The notes under the pieces were generated by a model. It was not told the origin of the DNA. It was given only the letters and a program-made list of their open reading frames with translations, and searched no databases. A DNA stretch of 61,658 bases from an uncultured Clostridia bacterium (GTDB taxonomy: Bacteria; Bacillota; Clostridia; Oscillospirales; Ruminococcaceae): NCBI GenBank assembly GCA_947586185.1, contig CANPXN010000014.1, forward strand, positions 1-61,658. Direction: 5' to 3'. Each line of letters starts with the position of its first letter. Position 1 is the stretch's first letter. Below are positions 1 through 8,448 of this stretch, piece after piece. Made by a program: the position numbers and the translations under genes.

Positions 1-53
1 ATATCAACGATATGTGTAAGAATTACCAGCTAACACGTGTCTCATTAGATGAA

Positions 54-323
54 TTATTGGATATGATTATTGAAAATGCTCAGCCCGTACTTCTGATTCA
101 GAGTTTCAATTAGCTTTTCATCATCATTTTCCTGAAAACAAACACAGTAATCTGCAAAGAAATTCCCGTCCTGCAGAACACCGTCAAAGTACGTGAAATA
201 AATCATCTGTGCCTTGACGATTTGTGTTTTAAGACCGAGTTTTGTCAGCTCATTGGCGATTGCATTTCCGTCAGATTCCATATGTGAAAGCTGCGACTGC
301 TGCTCGGCAGAAAGATTCTGCAC
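54..323 (-). pseudogene. Fragment of conjugation-type NlpC/P60 protein (N-terminal stalk region)
   Basis: This 89-codon frame aligns without large gaps to about residues 72-160 of the NlpC/P60 protein encoded at 39557-41023. Both share an M-Q-x-L start, a Q-x-Q-L pair, the block K-A-Q-(M/L)-I-Y, a D-D-x-x-L-I-x-x-L-N run and Y-G-L-x-I. It lacks the membrane anchor before this block and both hydrolase domains after it, so it cannot be an enzyme. The frame opens at a GTG two bases past the DUF4314 stop and stays open further upstream, with no clear ribosome-binding site. The same pair of genes lies about 19 kb apart in the large element to the right, so this looks like a deletion junction. Homology is clear; whether anything is translated is unknown. 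Confidence 0.6.
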
Positions 324-324
324 A

Positions 325-576
325 TCAATGCACTTGCATTCGGAATGAACTGCGACTTTCGGGCATAGTGTGAAAACTGTCCTCGCCGGGGATCATTCCC
401 AAACTTCTTCCATTGTCAAATTTGCAGAAAACAGTTCCGCAGTCGTCAACAAATTCAACCGTTCCTTTTGTTCCCGATGGAATCGGATGGGGATCATTTT
501 CCATTTTGTCAAGGCAGATCCTTGTGCCTTCGGGGTATCTTGCCTTCATCATTTCGATTCTTCTTCTGTTGTTCAT
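325..576 (-). CDS. DUF4314 family protein, C-terminus replaced
   Basis: An 83-residue protein matching the DUF4314 pattern: R-Y-P-E-G-T-R-I near residue 13, P-S-G-T-x-G-T-V-E-F-V-D near 33, and C-K-F-D-N-G-R-S-L-G near 50. This small beta-barrel-like family is common in Firmicute conjugative elements and has no known function. A second copy lies at 59658-59951. The two agree up to the G-E-D-S-F-H-T block, after which this copy ends in an unrelated basic tail (S-R-S-S-F-R-M-Q-V-H), whereas the other ends in the acidic E-E-P-E-F-E-M-T-M tail. The switch coincides with the junction to the NlpC/P60 fragment, so the original C-terminus was probably lost by recombination. The gene sits just downstream of the acidic-tailed protein at 591-1232. 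Confidence 0.8.
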   Translation of the reverse strand: MNNRRRIEMMKARYPEGTRICLDKMENDPHPIPSGTKGTVEFVDDCGTVFCKFDNGRSLGMIPGEDSFHTMPESRSSFRMQVH

Positions 577-590
577 AAAATTTCACCTCA

Positions 591-1232
591 TCACATAGTC
601 ATGCCAATTTGAGGTTCTTCCGACAATTCATCGCTGTTTTCTTCTTCGACTTCAACCGAAATATCAGGTTGAAACGGAATATCGAGGTCGTTTACCTTGA
701 CTGATAATGCATTGTTTCTACCGTTCAGTATTTCCGCTGCCGACTCAACAAGCATTTTTTTCACTTCATCGAAATCACAGCCAAGATCCTGCAGAACATC
801 GTCAAACGAAAATTCTGAATAGCTAAGACGTGAAAAAACCTCTATTCTTTCTGCCGTTTCGCTTAACAGCTTATGAAGATTCCTTTCGCCTTTTGTCAAC
901 GATATTTCGGAATTCTGATGCCCTTCTACAAGTTCTTTTGCTCCTGAAATATACTGAGCGTATCGTGCATAGGATGCGCCCTCTGACTCGATTAAAAGAC
1001 CGTCGCCGTCCTGACTGTCATATACAAGCAGGCAGTGATAATTGCCGTCTTTGTCACAGTACATCAGATCGACATTTTCAGCTATCAGCGCATTGTCACG
1101 CAGCGGATGTCTTTTTAACTCATCAAACTTGGCGTGAGAGACTGCTGCTGCTTTCTCTACTATGCATTTTTGGGTTCTGAACTCCGACTCCTTTCGAAGT
1201 AAATTCGCATTGATCATCAATTTTTTATTCAT
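591..1232 (-). CDS. Element accessory protein with acidic C-terminal tail (short paralogue)
   Basis: A 213-residue protein of a family I cannot name with certainty. It is clearly paralogous to the product of 59964-61061: both have (E/K)-x-x-x-R/K-T-x-x-x-I-V-E-K early, then F-x-E-L-K-x-H-P-(M/L)-R-D-N near residue 38, I-A-E-N-x-D-L-M-Y, a C-L-L-V-x-D-x-x-D-G-D-G-(L/I)-L-(I/V)-E-S-E-G core and a Y-A-R motif. It ends in L-S-E-E-P-Q-I-G-M-T-M, the acidic tail shared by several proteins here. A strong AGGAGG-like site lies about 8 bases before the ATG. The copy at 60 kb contains roughly 130 additional residues in its C-terminal half. The gene heads a minus-strand unit with DUF4314, behind a conserved leader (1233-1640). 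Family membership is seen; function is unknown. Confidence 0.75.
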   Translation of the reverse strand: MNKKLMINANLLRKESEFRTQKCIVEKAAAVSHAKFDELKRHPLRDNALIAENVDLMYCDKDGNYHCLLVYDSQDGDGLLIESEGASYARYAQYISGAKELVEGHQNSEISLTKGERNLHKLLSETAERIEVFSRLSYSEFSFDDVLQDLGCDFDEVKKMLVESAAEILNGRNNALSVKVNDLDIPFQPDISVEVEEENSDELSEEPQIGMTM

Positions 1233-1299
1233 TGACTTTTCCTCCTATTTTTGCGGCCTTTTTGTTTCTGTCATTTCACCCCCCTCAGAAAACAAAAAA

Positions 1300-1433
1300 A
1301 GCCGCTTTGTTTAACATCAGTGCGTGACCGCACGGGACACTTCGCGCAGTACATTTTCCTGAAACGCAGGAAAATACTCGCGCTGATGATTTATCCCATT
1401 CGCTCACATTTCGTGATATTAGACAAAACGGCT
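1300..1433 (-). promoter_or_regulatory. Long imperfect palindrome in the element-end leader
   Basis: The arm at 1300-1319 (AGCCGCTTTGT...) pairs with the arm at 1414-1433 (...ACAAAACGGCT). The same palindrome occurs at 61127-61176. The loop here is about 94 bases and holds two more small stems, including GTGCG-TGAC-CGCAC at 1320-1333 and a GCGCGAG-type stem; the loop at the other copy is only about 9 bases. It lies just upstream of the accessory gene start, so an attenuator, a protein-binding site or part of a recombination site are all possible. Confidence 0.5.
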
Positions 1434-1573
1434 TTTAAAATTTTGTACACTATTTTATATATCAAAAAAGGCAGATTTAAGATTGTTCTTCTCAAATCTG
1501 CCTTAAACTTTCCTAAATAAATCCAGTGGAACGGTTCGAATCCCTCTTGTTCGTAAAATGAGGCAAAAAGCAT
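1391..1573 (-). CDS. Possible small leader ORF conserved at both element ends
   Basis: A 60-codon frame whose product aligns with the 55-codon frame at 61149-61316. Shared blocks include E-G-F-E-P-F-H, K-F-K-A-x-L-R, P-F-L-I-Y-K-I-V, K-I-L-(K/R)-A-V-L-S-N-I-T. Residues are mostly basic and hydrophobic, as in a short amphipathic peptide. No strong ribosome-binding site is visible before the ATG, and the DNA as a whole is conserved between the copies, so peptide conservation may be secondary. The frame overlaps a hairpin (1469-1504) whose stem shows a compensatory change relative to the other copy, and this favours an RNA or DNA element over a protein. I list it as a candidate only. Confidence 0.3.
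   Translation of the reverse strand: MLFASFYEQEGFEPFHWIYLGKFKADLRRTILNLPFLIYKIVYKILKAVLSNITKCERMG
1469..1504 (-). promoter_or_regulatory. Conserved hairpin with a covarying base pair
   Basis: A perfect 11-bp stem, AAGGCAGATTT with AAATCTGCCTT, separated by 14 bases. The equivalent hairpin at 61211-61247 has AAGGCATAT with ATATGCCTT: the G-C pair here is a T-A pair there. Such a paired change supports a selected hairpin. It lies in the leader of the accessory gene and could act as an attenuator or terminator. Confidence 0.55.
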
Positions 1574-1619
1574 CCATGGTTTTGACCTTAAAATTTTCGC
1601 CCCTAAAACGCCAAAAAAG

Positions 1620-1631
1620 CCCGTATCTATG
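1620..1631. other. Candidate recombination junction (att-like core)
   Basis: The sequence to the left of this point (about 1290-1619) is homologous to 61110-61362. Similarity breaks at CCCGTATCTATG, which corresponds to CCCGTAACTACG at 61363 and CCCGTATCTACG at 15511. The serine recombinase gene begins only about 70 bases to the right, as is usual at one end of TnpX/TndX-type elements. I infer that this is where the end of one element meets the recombinase end of the next. The exact crossover bases cannot be fixed from one sequence. Confidence 0.4.
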
Positions 1632-1664
1632 CGGCACAGATAGGGAACGATGTAGCTTATGTAT

Positions 1665-1692
1665 AAGGTCGAGTAAATGCTCGACCTTTTCT
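1665..1692 (+). terminator. Hairpin with T-run between element end and recombinase
   Basis: A 9-bp perfect stem, AAGGTCGAG with CTCGACCTT, around a 6-base loop, followed on the plus strand by TTCTTTTT. It lies directly downstream of the recombinase stop on the other strand. The T-run favours plus-strand termination, though the stem could slow polymerase in either direction. Confidence 0.5.
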
Positions 1693-1697
1693 TTTTG

Positions 1698-3377
<1,680 letters not shown>

Positions 3378-3413
3378 TCACAATCAGTTCTGAAAGTCCA
3401 GCATAATTTTTAC

Positions 3414-3614
3414 CTAAAACGACATTTTTTCCGCCGCATTTTTGAGAAGAAATTTCAGTTTATCCTCCGCTGTGGTCTTTGATGTCATGTCAAACACCGA
3501 ATTGATATTGTAAACGATTCCATCAATGACAGTTTCACTGTGCATATAATTATGACGGCGGCGATACTGACTTGAGCCTGTATCTTCCAGTGTTTCTTTG
3601 TAAACATTTTGCAT
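3414..3614 (-). CDS. tnpW: TnpW-like transposon-encoded protein
   Basis: A 66-residue protein whose C-terminal half follows the TnpW family pattern: I-D-G-I-V-Y-N-I-N-S-V-F near residue 31 followed by T-A-E-D-K-L-K-F-L-L-K-N. TnpW proteins accompany TnpX-type recombinases in Clostridial mobilisable transposons; their role is not well established. The N-terminal half contains two Tyr and an R-R-R-H basic patch and is not conserved. A GGGAGGG site lies 7 bases before the ATG. It sits between the recombinase and the ribbon-helix-helix gene, the expected position. Confidence 0.75.
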   Translation of the reverse strand: MQNVYKETLEDTGSSQYRRRHNYMHSETVIDGIVYNINSVFDMTSKTTAEDKLKFLLKNAAEKMSF

Positions 3615-3697
3615 ATATAACCCTCCCTGATGTCTTTACATTAGTTCTCCTTGTGAATATTAAATTGAGCATTTTAATACTTTCCTTTCATTATTTT

Positions 3698-4093
3698 TTA
3701 GTCTTGCTGATATGAAACAGCGTCCTCATAATTGATAATGCCGTTGATTTTTCTGACTTCTGTAACGCACATAGCATGCAGACTTTTCAAAGTTTCATCG
3801 TCCACATCGTTGAGTGCGGCGGTCATATGCGACAGCTTTCCAAGCTCGACAGCCACTTTGAAAATCAATCTTGCAAGCCGCTGTTCCGTACCTTTTATCT
3901 GAGCTTTTACTGTTTCCGTTATCATTGGGGAGAGATAATTTACCTCCTCCTGCTGACGAAGATAGCCGATATAGAACTTTACGGCTTTCTCGATAAATTC
4001 TGTTTTCGATGCACAGTTGTCCTCACGATATTCCTGTTCGAGCTTTTTAATTGTTTCCGGCTGAAAATATACAGCCATTTTTTGTTTTGCCAT
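3698..4093 (-). CDS. Relaxosome accessory protein, MobC-like ribbon-helix-helix (orphan copy)
   Basis: A 131-residue protein with an N-terminal ribbon-helix-helix-like segment (M-A-V-Y-F-Q-P-E-T then a helix with K-T-E-F-I-E-K-A-V-K-F) and a long conserved helical C-terminus. From S-P-M-I-T-E-T-V-K-A-Q onwards it is nearly identical to the protein at 36982-37386, while the DNA-binding N-termini differ. In the large element that partner is directly followed by a relaxase; here none follows. Such proteins bind the origin of transfer and help the relaxase open it. The oriT-like site lies immediately upstream, at 4110-4300. The ribosome-binding site is weak. The divergent N-terminus fits the different repeat sequence (TTACGACCCC here, TTACAACCCC there). 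Confidence 0.75.
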   Translation of the reverse strand: MAKQKMAVYFQPETIKKLEQEYREDNCASKTEFIEKAVKFYIGYLRQQEEVNYLSPMITETVKAQIKGTEQRLARLIFKVAVELGKLSHMTAALNDVDDETLKSLHAMCVTEVRKINGIINYEDAVSYQQD

Positions 4094-4109
4094 AAATACA
4101 CTCTTTTTT

Positions 4110-4300
4110 CTCTTACGACCCCTAAAAATGTGCCGTACCTACGCTGTTTTCTTTAGTTACGACCCCTAAATCTGCAAAAGTTCCATTTCACGACCCCATT
4201 GTAAAATCTCTGCAAACGCCGTAGAATGGCGGTCGGCTTTGCCGTCCGCTGTGACTGCGACTCCGTCGCTTTAACTAGCAAGTGCGTGACCGCACCGGAC
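4110..4300 (-). other. oriT-like region with iterons and hairpins (copy 1)
   Basis: Three repeats, TTACGACCCCTAAA at 4113 and 4157 and TTCACGACCCC at 4187, are followed 39 bases later by the start of an imperfect hairpin, GGCGGTCGGC-TTT-GCCGTCCGC. The block 4223-4252 is identical base for base to 37506-37535, and the last repeat sits the same 39 bases from the hairpin in both. Each region lies just upstream of a MobC-like gene. A smaller stem, GCGAC-TCC-GTCGC, follows at 4256-4268. This is the layout of a relaxase origin of transfer. The nick site is not identified. Confidence 0.65.
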
Positions 4301-4385
4301 AAATCGTTTTTCATTTTACAGAATCCGTTTTTTCATGGCACGACCGGATAATATTTTGTAATCTGTCCAGTCGGGTCACCGACTG
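4282..4385. repeat. Two small palindromes with TGAC/GTCA centres
   Basis: GTGCG-TGAC-CGCAC at 4282-4295 also occurs at 1320-1333. CAGTCGG-GTCA-CCGACTG at 4368-4385 shares a 20-base identity in inverted orientation with 18278-18297, and TGCCGG-GTCA-CCGGCA at 24148-24163 has the same centre. They look like a scattered family of short palindromes. The remainder of 4300-4474 shows no gene. Confidence 0.45.
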
Positions 4386-4474
4386 TTCCACGCTCGCTCG
4401 TGTGCCGCTTTTATACTCTCTGTCGATAACTTGTCCGATTGAAAATACTAGGGCACAAATCGGCTGACGTTCGC

Positions 4475-6244
4475 TCAACGTTCTGGATAGAATTTCTTTT
4501 TATCCAGCATGATTACATTAATGACCGTATTGGAATTATCACGAATAGAAATTGTATTTCTGCTTGTTCTTGAAATGAGAATACCATCTTTACGAAGCTG
4601 CCGAAGTAACTCATTCTTGCTGATACTGAAATGCTCACCCTGTTCTGCACACAGCTTTCGCACCTCCGAATGTGCAGCGTCTGCAAAGAGATAGTAGTAA
4701 TCATCATCCTGCAATCCCAAGCAATTTTTTTGACGAGGACTACTCTCTGCACCTTTTATTTCAATATAGCATCGACCACTGTCACGCAGACTGCAAAGCT
4801 TTTCACAGAACTTTGTCGTAGGATTTTCAAGCTCAATAATTTCCGTATTAGACGAAATCAATTTCAGAATTATTTCATCGAATATTTTTTCAAATTTATC
4901 AAACTCTGATTTTGTGATCTGCTCACTCATATTTAAGAACATAAGCAGAAATGAAAATCCGATTTTCAGATGTGCAATCATATCGGGAGTTCGGTTATGG
5001 AATTTTATTTTTGATTTGCATAACACATTTATAAAATCAGAACGATACTTCAAAAACATATCTTCAAGCATTTTTACATATAAATTTTCATCAACAAGGT
5101 ACACATCTTTTATCCAGTCAATGTACAGTCGCATAATTCCATTAAGTGTACCGCTGCCTGCAAGCTGCTGATACTCCGACAGTTCATCAAGATTAACATC
5201 ATTCTCATTCAACTCAATGTTAAAGTACCTTGCTGAACCTGAAACAGAAATCTCAGGAGCATACTCCGCTGTGATGATTGCATTGCCTGTCGGCGGACGG
5301 CTTGACTGTAACTCGGATTTGCTGTTAAGTCTTGCACGACCAATTCTATCGCCATAGTATCTTGAAATATTTTGAGCGATACTTTTCATCTCCTGTTCGT
5401 GAAACATTCCGCTTGGGTGAAAGTCATCGATGCAGGTCATCACGTCTTTCAAGTAATATATATTTGAAAGAATGCTGTTGGCTGTATCGTGAAAGGACAT
5501 GGGCAAATCGCTTGCTGAAAATTTTCCAAAGAAAGAAAGGAACAACGCCGCAAGCGTTGACTTTCTTGAACCTGTCTTACCAATAATAGCAGTTACAAAT
5601 TTTGGCTCATATCCTGCGATTTTCAGGAAATGATTCAGCGGACACAGAAATGTCACGGCAAGCAGCGGCAGCATAACATTCTGCGCAGCAAAGCTGTTTT
5701 CAAGCATAGCAGACAAGTAAATCAAGTCATCCTGCGAACATTTATTGCTCAAAGAATAGTTTTTCAGTTTACCTTGTAACTCAACGCTAATTTGTCGCTG
5801 AGTATTCGGCATCAGAAATACGTACTCGCCGTTGATTTTTTTCCAGCCGGTCTGCAAGTAAACAGTTCTGAACTCGACTAACGTTTTGGTACTCAGTATA
5901 GCATGACAAATTTTATTCAGGACATTTTGTTTCGGCTGTGCTGCTCCGTATGTTCCCCAACGATTCAGCAGCCATTTCATCGACTGCATTTCTTCTGCTG
6001 AAACAGTTACCTCAGGTAAAGTAATTCCTGATTTGTGAACTGCACTGACCTTAAACATTTTTGTTTGCTCTGTACCGTCGTCACGAGTTATTTCGGCAAC
6101 AAGCACAGGTACGAAGTCCGCAAGTTTTACCGGAATAACCTGATCCTTAACATTCACCATTTCATACAGACAGCCGCTTTTTACCACATAAGGAGGCTCA
6201 TAAATTGATTCGTCAATCGAATCTTCAATTTTTTCTTCTGCCAT
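4475..6244 (-). CDS. DUF927-like replicative ATPase/helicase
   Basis: A 589-residue P-loop ATPase. The Walker A motif I-I-G-K-T-G-S-R-K-S-T is near residue 224 and a Walker B-like V-M-T-C-I-D-D-F-H is near 274, followed by an R-P-P-T-G-N-A-I-I-T-A-E sensor-like segment. About 200 residues precede the motor domain and include a hydrophobic stretch. The arrangement resembles the DUF927/plasmid helicase group found on Clostridial mobile elements, where it probably drives replication of the excised circle. The exact family is an inference from motifs. The start has a GGAGTG site 7 bases upstream. It is divergently arranged with the DUF6076 gene. No separate primase is encoded in this segment. Confidence 0.65.
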   Translation of the reverse strand: MAEEKIEDSIDESIYEPPYVVKSGCLYEMVNVKDQVIPVKLADFVPVLVAEITRDDGTEQTKMFKVSAVHKSGITLPEVTVSAEEMQSMKWLLNRWGTYGAAQPKQNVLNKICHAILSTKTLVEFRTVYLQTGWKKINGEYVFLMPNTQRQISVELQGKLKNYSLSNKCSQDDLIYLSAMLENSFAAQNVMLPLLAVTFLCPLNHFLKIAGYEPKFVTAIIGKTGSRKSTLAALFLSFFGKFSASDLPMSFHDTANSILSNIYYLKDVMTCIDDFHPSGMFHEQEMKSIAQNISRYYGDRIGRARLNSKSELQSSRPPTGNAIITAEYAPEISVSGSARYFNIELNENDVNLDELSEYQQLAGSGTLNGIMRLYIDWIKDVYLVDENLYVKMLEDMFLKYRSDFINVLCKSKIKFHNRTPDMIAHLKIGFSFLLMFLNMSEQITKSEFDKFEKIFDEIILKLISSNTEIIELENPTTKFCEKLCSLRDSGRCYIEIKGAESSPRQKNCLGLQDDDYYYLFADAAHSEVRKLCAEQGEHFSISKNELLRQLRKDGILISRTSRNTISIRDNSNTVINVIMLDKKKFYPER

Positions 6245-6249
6245 TCATA

Positions 6250-6273
6250 TCACACTCCAATCTTTTGGTGTGA
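6250..6273. promoter_or_regulatory. Inverted repeat over the ATPase start region
   Basis: TCACAC at 6250-6255 and GTGTGA at 6268-6273, 12 bases apart, overlap the leader and ribosome-binding site of the minus-strand ATPase gene. This could be a repressor operator. The half-site is short, so chance is possible. Confidence 0.25.
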
Positions 6274-6359
6274 TTTTAAGTCTAACACAGATTTAGTCGA
6301 TTGAAAATACGTCATTATTAATTTATTTTTTAAAGATTAACGATGACGGACAAAAATAA

Positions 6360-6388
6360 TTGCAGAAATTATACAAATGTGATATAAT
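6360..6388 (+). promoter_or_regulatory. Sigma-A-type promoter for the DUF6076 gene
   Basis: TTGCAG at 6360-6365 and a perfect TATAAT at 6383-6388 are separated by 17 bases. The -10 lies 32 bases before the ATG at 6421, which has GGAAAGGA as its ribosome-binding site. Confidence 0.7.
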
Positions 6389-6420
6389 GTTAAAAATGAT
6401 ATTCTGGAAAGGACAGAAAA

Positions 6421-7428
6421 ATGCAGCAAAATAATAACGGACTTTACATATATCTTGAAGGAAACACAATTCACCGATACATTCTTAACGAGTCGGTTCT
6501 TGAACAGATAGAAGATACCACAATAGAAGATGAACTGATTTCCACACTTGAAATCATAGCTTCAACATACGAAATGATGGTTGAGTACGTTGAAGATTTA
6601 ACGGAATTGCCTGATGGCGAACAATACGGCGAGATCTATAAAGATCAGGTTGAAGCTGTTGTAAATAAGGCTCTCGAAACTGCTGAAGAAATCAAGGTAA
6701 ACGATATTATTATGGGACAGCTGCTGAAAGCGTCGGTACTCAATGCGGCTTTTGAACCGGACAACGGAACGGCTATGAATTGGTTAAATCTTATGAACAA
6801 TGTTGTTTATGCTATGAAAGAACCGCTGTATTTTCGTGCTGAAATGTACCGTTTTCTGAAAGAAAATTCAGAATATGATAATCTTGACAAATGGTTTGAG
6901 GAGTGTGTTTTTACAGATGACGAGTTATTTTCAAGGTCGTATGAACTAAAATATGCTAAAAAAGATTTAAAAGGTTTGAAGCCTGAATTGATAAAAATGT
7001 ACTTCTTTCAGTCATATGCAGCTTATTATTCATTTCTGCTTATTAATTTTGCACAAATGAAGAAAAAAGTTAGGTTTTGTCAATGCTGCGGAAAATTCTT
7101 TATTCCAAAAACAAAAAGGATCACCCTATATTGTGACAGAGTGATCACTGCAAATGGTAATACTTGTAAACAAGTTGCTCCCAAACTAATGCAGAAATAC
7201 TTGAAAAGCAAGGACGTTATTCTTGATGATTATGAGCGTGCGAAGAATAGAAATTATAAGCGTGTGGAACGCTTTGAGAATAAATTATCAAGTAAGCCTG
7301 CCGGCAAGGACTTGACCTTCTCGCAGTATAATTCATGGATGCACAAAATGAGTTCTGCTAAGACTATGTATTTACAGGGAAAACTTAATTCGGAAGACTT
7401 TTCAGCGCTTATCCATGAGCTTGATTAA
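6421..7428 (+). CDS. DUF6076-like zinc-finger protein
   Basis: A 335-residue soluble protein. The distinctive part is a zinc-binding motif in the last third (residues about 220-250): C-Q-C-C-G-K-x-F-I-P-K, then Y-C-D, then N-T-C, followed by a basic segment rich in K and R and a final helix. The N-terminal two-thirds are acidic and helical. I associate this with DUF6076, a family found on Firmicute mobile elements with no established activity; the zinc finger suggests DNA or RNA binding. It is transcribed alone from the promoter at 6360 and is followed by a strong terminator at 7523-7580. It is divergent from the replicative ATPase, so a regulator of that gene is plausible but unproven. Confidence 0.6.
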   Translation: MQQNNNGLYIYLEGNTIHRYILNESVLEQIEDTTIEDELISTLEIIASTYEMMVEYVEDLTELPDGEQYGEIYKDQVEAVVNKALETAEEIKVNDIIMGQLLKASVLNAAFEPDNGTAMNWLNLMNNVVYAMKEPLYFRAEMYRFLKENSEYDNLDKWFEECVFTDDELFSRSYELKYAKKDLKGLKPELIKMYFFQSYAAYYSFLLINFAQMKKKVRFCQCCGKFFIPKTKRITLYCDRVITANGNTCKQVAPKLMQKYLKSKDVILDDYERAKNRNYKRVERFENKLSSKPAGKDLTFSQYNSWMHKMSSAKTMYLQGKLNSEDFSALIHELD

Positions 7429-7522
7429 ATTGGCAGCAGTTCTGTAAAATTGGTATTACAGTATTACAAACTGCATTTTTTCAGTGTTATCAAGGAATTG
7501 TAAGGCTTTTGAGGATATTACT

Positions 7523-7580
7523 AAAAGCATACATTCATACTACGTTACTCAAATTGTAGTACGGCTGTATGCTCTTTTTT
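7523..7580 (+). terminator. Terminator after the DUF6076 gene
   Basis: AAAAGCATACA pairs with TGTATGCTCTTTTTT, with an inner stem of ACTAC and GTAGT. The T-run follows on the plus strand. The rest of 7429-7729 holds this hairpin and the agr promoter, and no gene is seen. Confidence 0.75.
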
Positions 7581-7663
7581 ATGAATGGTATTACTTGTAA
7601 CCGGCGTATTTGCACGGTTTGTGAACCTGTATGCGCTGTAATACAATTTTTTGTAATCATATC

Positions 7664-7692
7664 TTGATTTTTGTCATTATGTATGGTATGAT
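7664..7692 (+). promoter_or_regulatory. Promoter of agr module A
   Basis: TTGATT at 7664-7669 and TATGAT at 7687-7692 with a 17-base spacer, 37 bases before the agrA start at 7730. No clear AgrA-type repeats are visible at this promoter. Confidence 0.6.
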
Positions 7693-7729
7693 TTTTATAG
7701 GATAAAATCTTATTAAGGATGTGATTTAA

Positions 7730-8446
7730 ATGAATATAGTAATATGTGACGACAGCAAATCTGATGCGTTAGCTGCCAAAGAAGTCATAAAGCAAGCCTT
7801 AAATGAATTACATATAAAAACCGAATTTGATTATTATTCAAATGCCACAGACATTGAGCGAAAACTGATTATCAAAAAAGAACCGCTTGACATTTTGATT
7901 TTGGATATCGATATGCCGGAGATTTCAGGACTTGAACTTGCAGAGAAGCTGAGAGCGGAAAATCTTAATTTAATAATAATTTTTCTTTCTGCTCACGAAG
8001 AATTTGTATATAAGGCTATTGAATTTCAGCCGTTTCGATACATAAGAAAAATTAAGCTTGAGTTGGAAATGCCTGTAGCGATTCGCTCGGCGATAAGGGT
8101 TCTTAAAGCAAACAGCGACAAACAAATAGCTCTGCATACCGATGATGGTGAAATAAGGGTTATGATTACTGATATTATGTATTTTGAAACGGAGAAACGT
8201 AAGGCTGCAATACATTTGAAAAATGGCAGCAAGCTTTTTGTAAATAAGACTATTTCACAAATTCAGGAATTGATAAGCAGGGAAAGTTTTATAATGATTC
8301 ATCGAAGCTGTGTGGTTAACGCAGATTATGTGAAAAAAATTTCAAATAGTATTATTATGCTTGATAACAAAGAAAAACTTCTGGTCAGCCGAACACGATA
8401 TAAATCTGTAAAACAGCAGCTTTTAAACGTTTGGGGTGAAATATAG
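7730..8446 (+). CDS. agrA: AgrA-like response regulator (REC + LytTR), module A
   Basis: A 238-residue two-component regulator. The receiver domain has the acidic pair D7-D8 and the phospho-acceptor D59 in L-I-L-D-I-D-M-P, then a switch-region L-S-A-H. A LytTR DNA-binding domain occupies about residues 135-238, with M-Y-F-E-T, I-H-R-S-C-V-V-N and R-T-R-Y motifs. LytTR proteins bind paired direct repeats two helical turns apart, exactly as seen at 9791-9822 before agrD. It is the first gene of module A, followed two bases later by its kinase. The paralogue in module B (32684-33397) has the same architecture. It probably activates agrD-agrB and the secreted-protein gene when the peptide signal is sensed. 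Confidence 0.9.
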   Translation: MNIVICDDSKSDALAAKEVIKQALNELHIKTEFDYYSNATDIERKLIIKKEPLDILILDIDMPEISGLELAEKLRAENLNLIIIFLSAHEEFVYKAIEFQPFRYIRKIKLELEMPVAIRSAIRVLKANSDKQIALHTDDGEIRVMITDIMYFETEKRKAAIHLKNGSKLFVNKTISQIQELISRESFIMIHRSCVVNADYVKKISNSIIMLDNKEKLLVSRTRYKSVKQQLLNVWGEI

Positions 8447-8448
8447 AC

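Noticed and set aside
1528-1550. T-arm-like string GGTTCGAATCCC suggesting a tRNA remnant
   Set aside because: No acceptor or anticodon stem could be built around it, and the homologous position at 61276 reads GGTTCAAATCC inside the leader frame.
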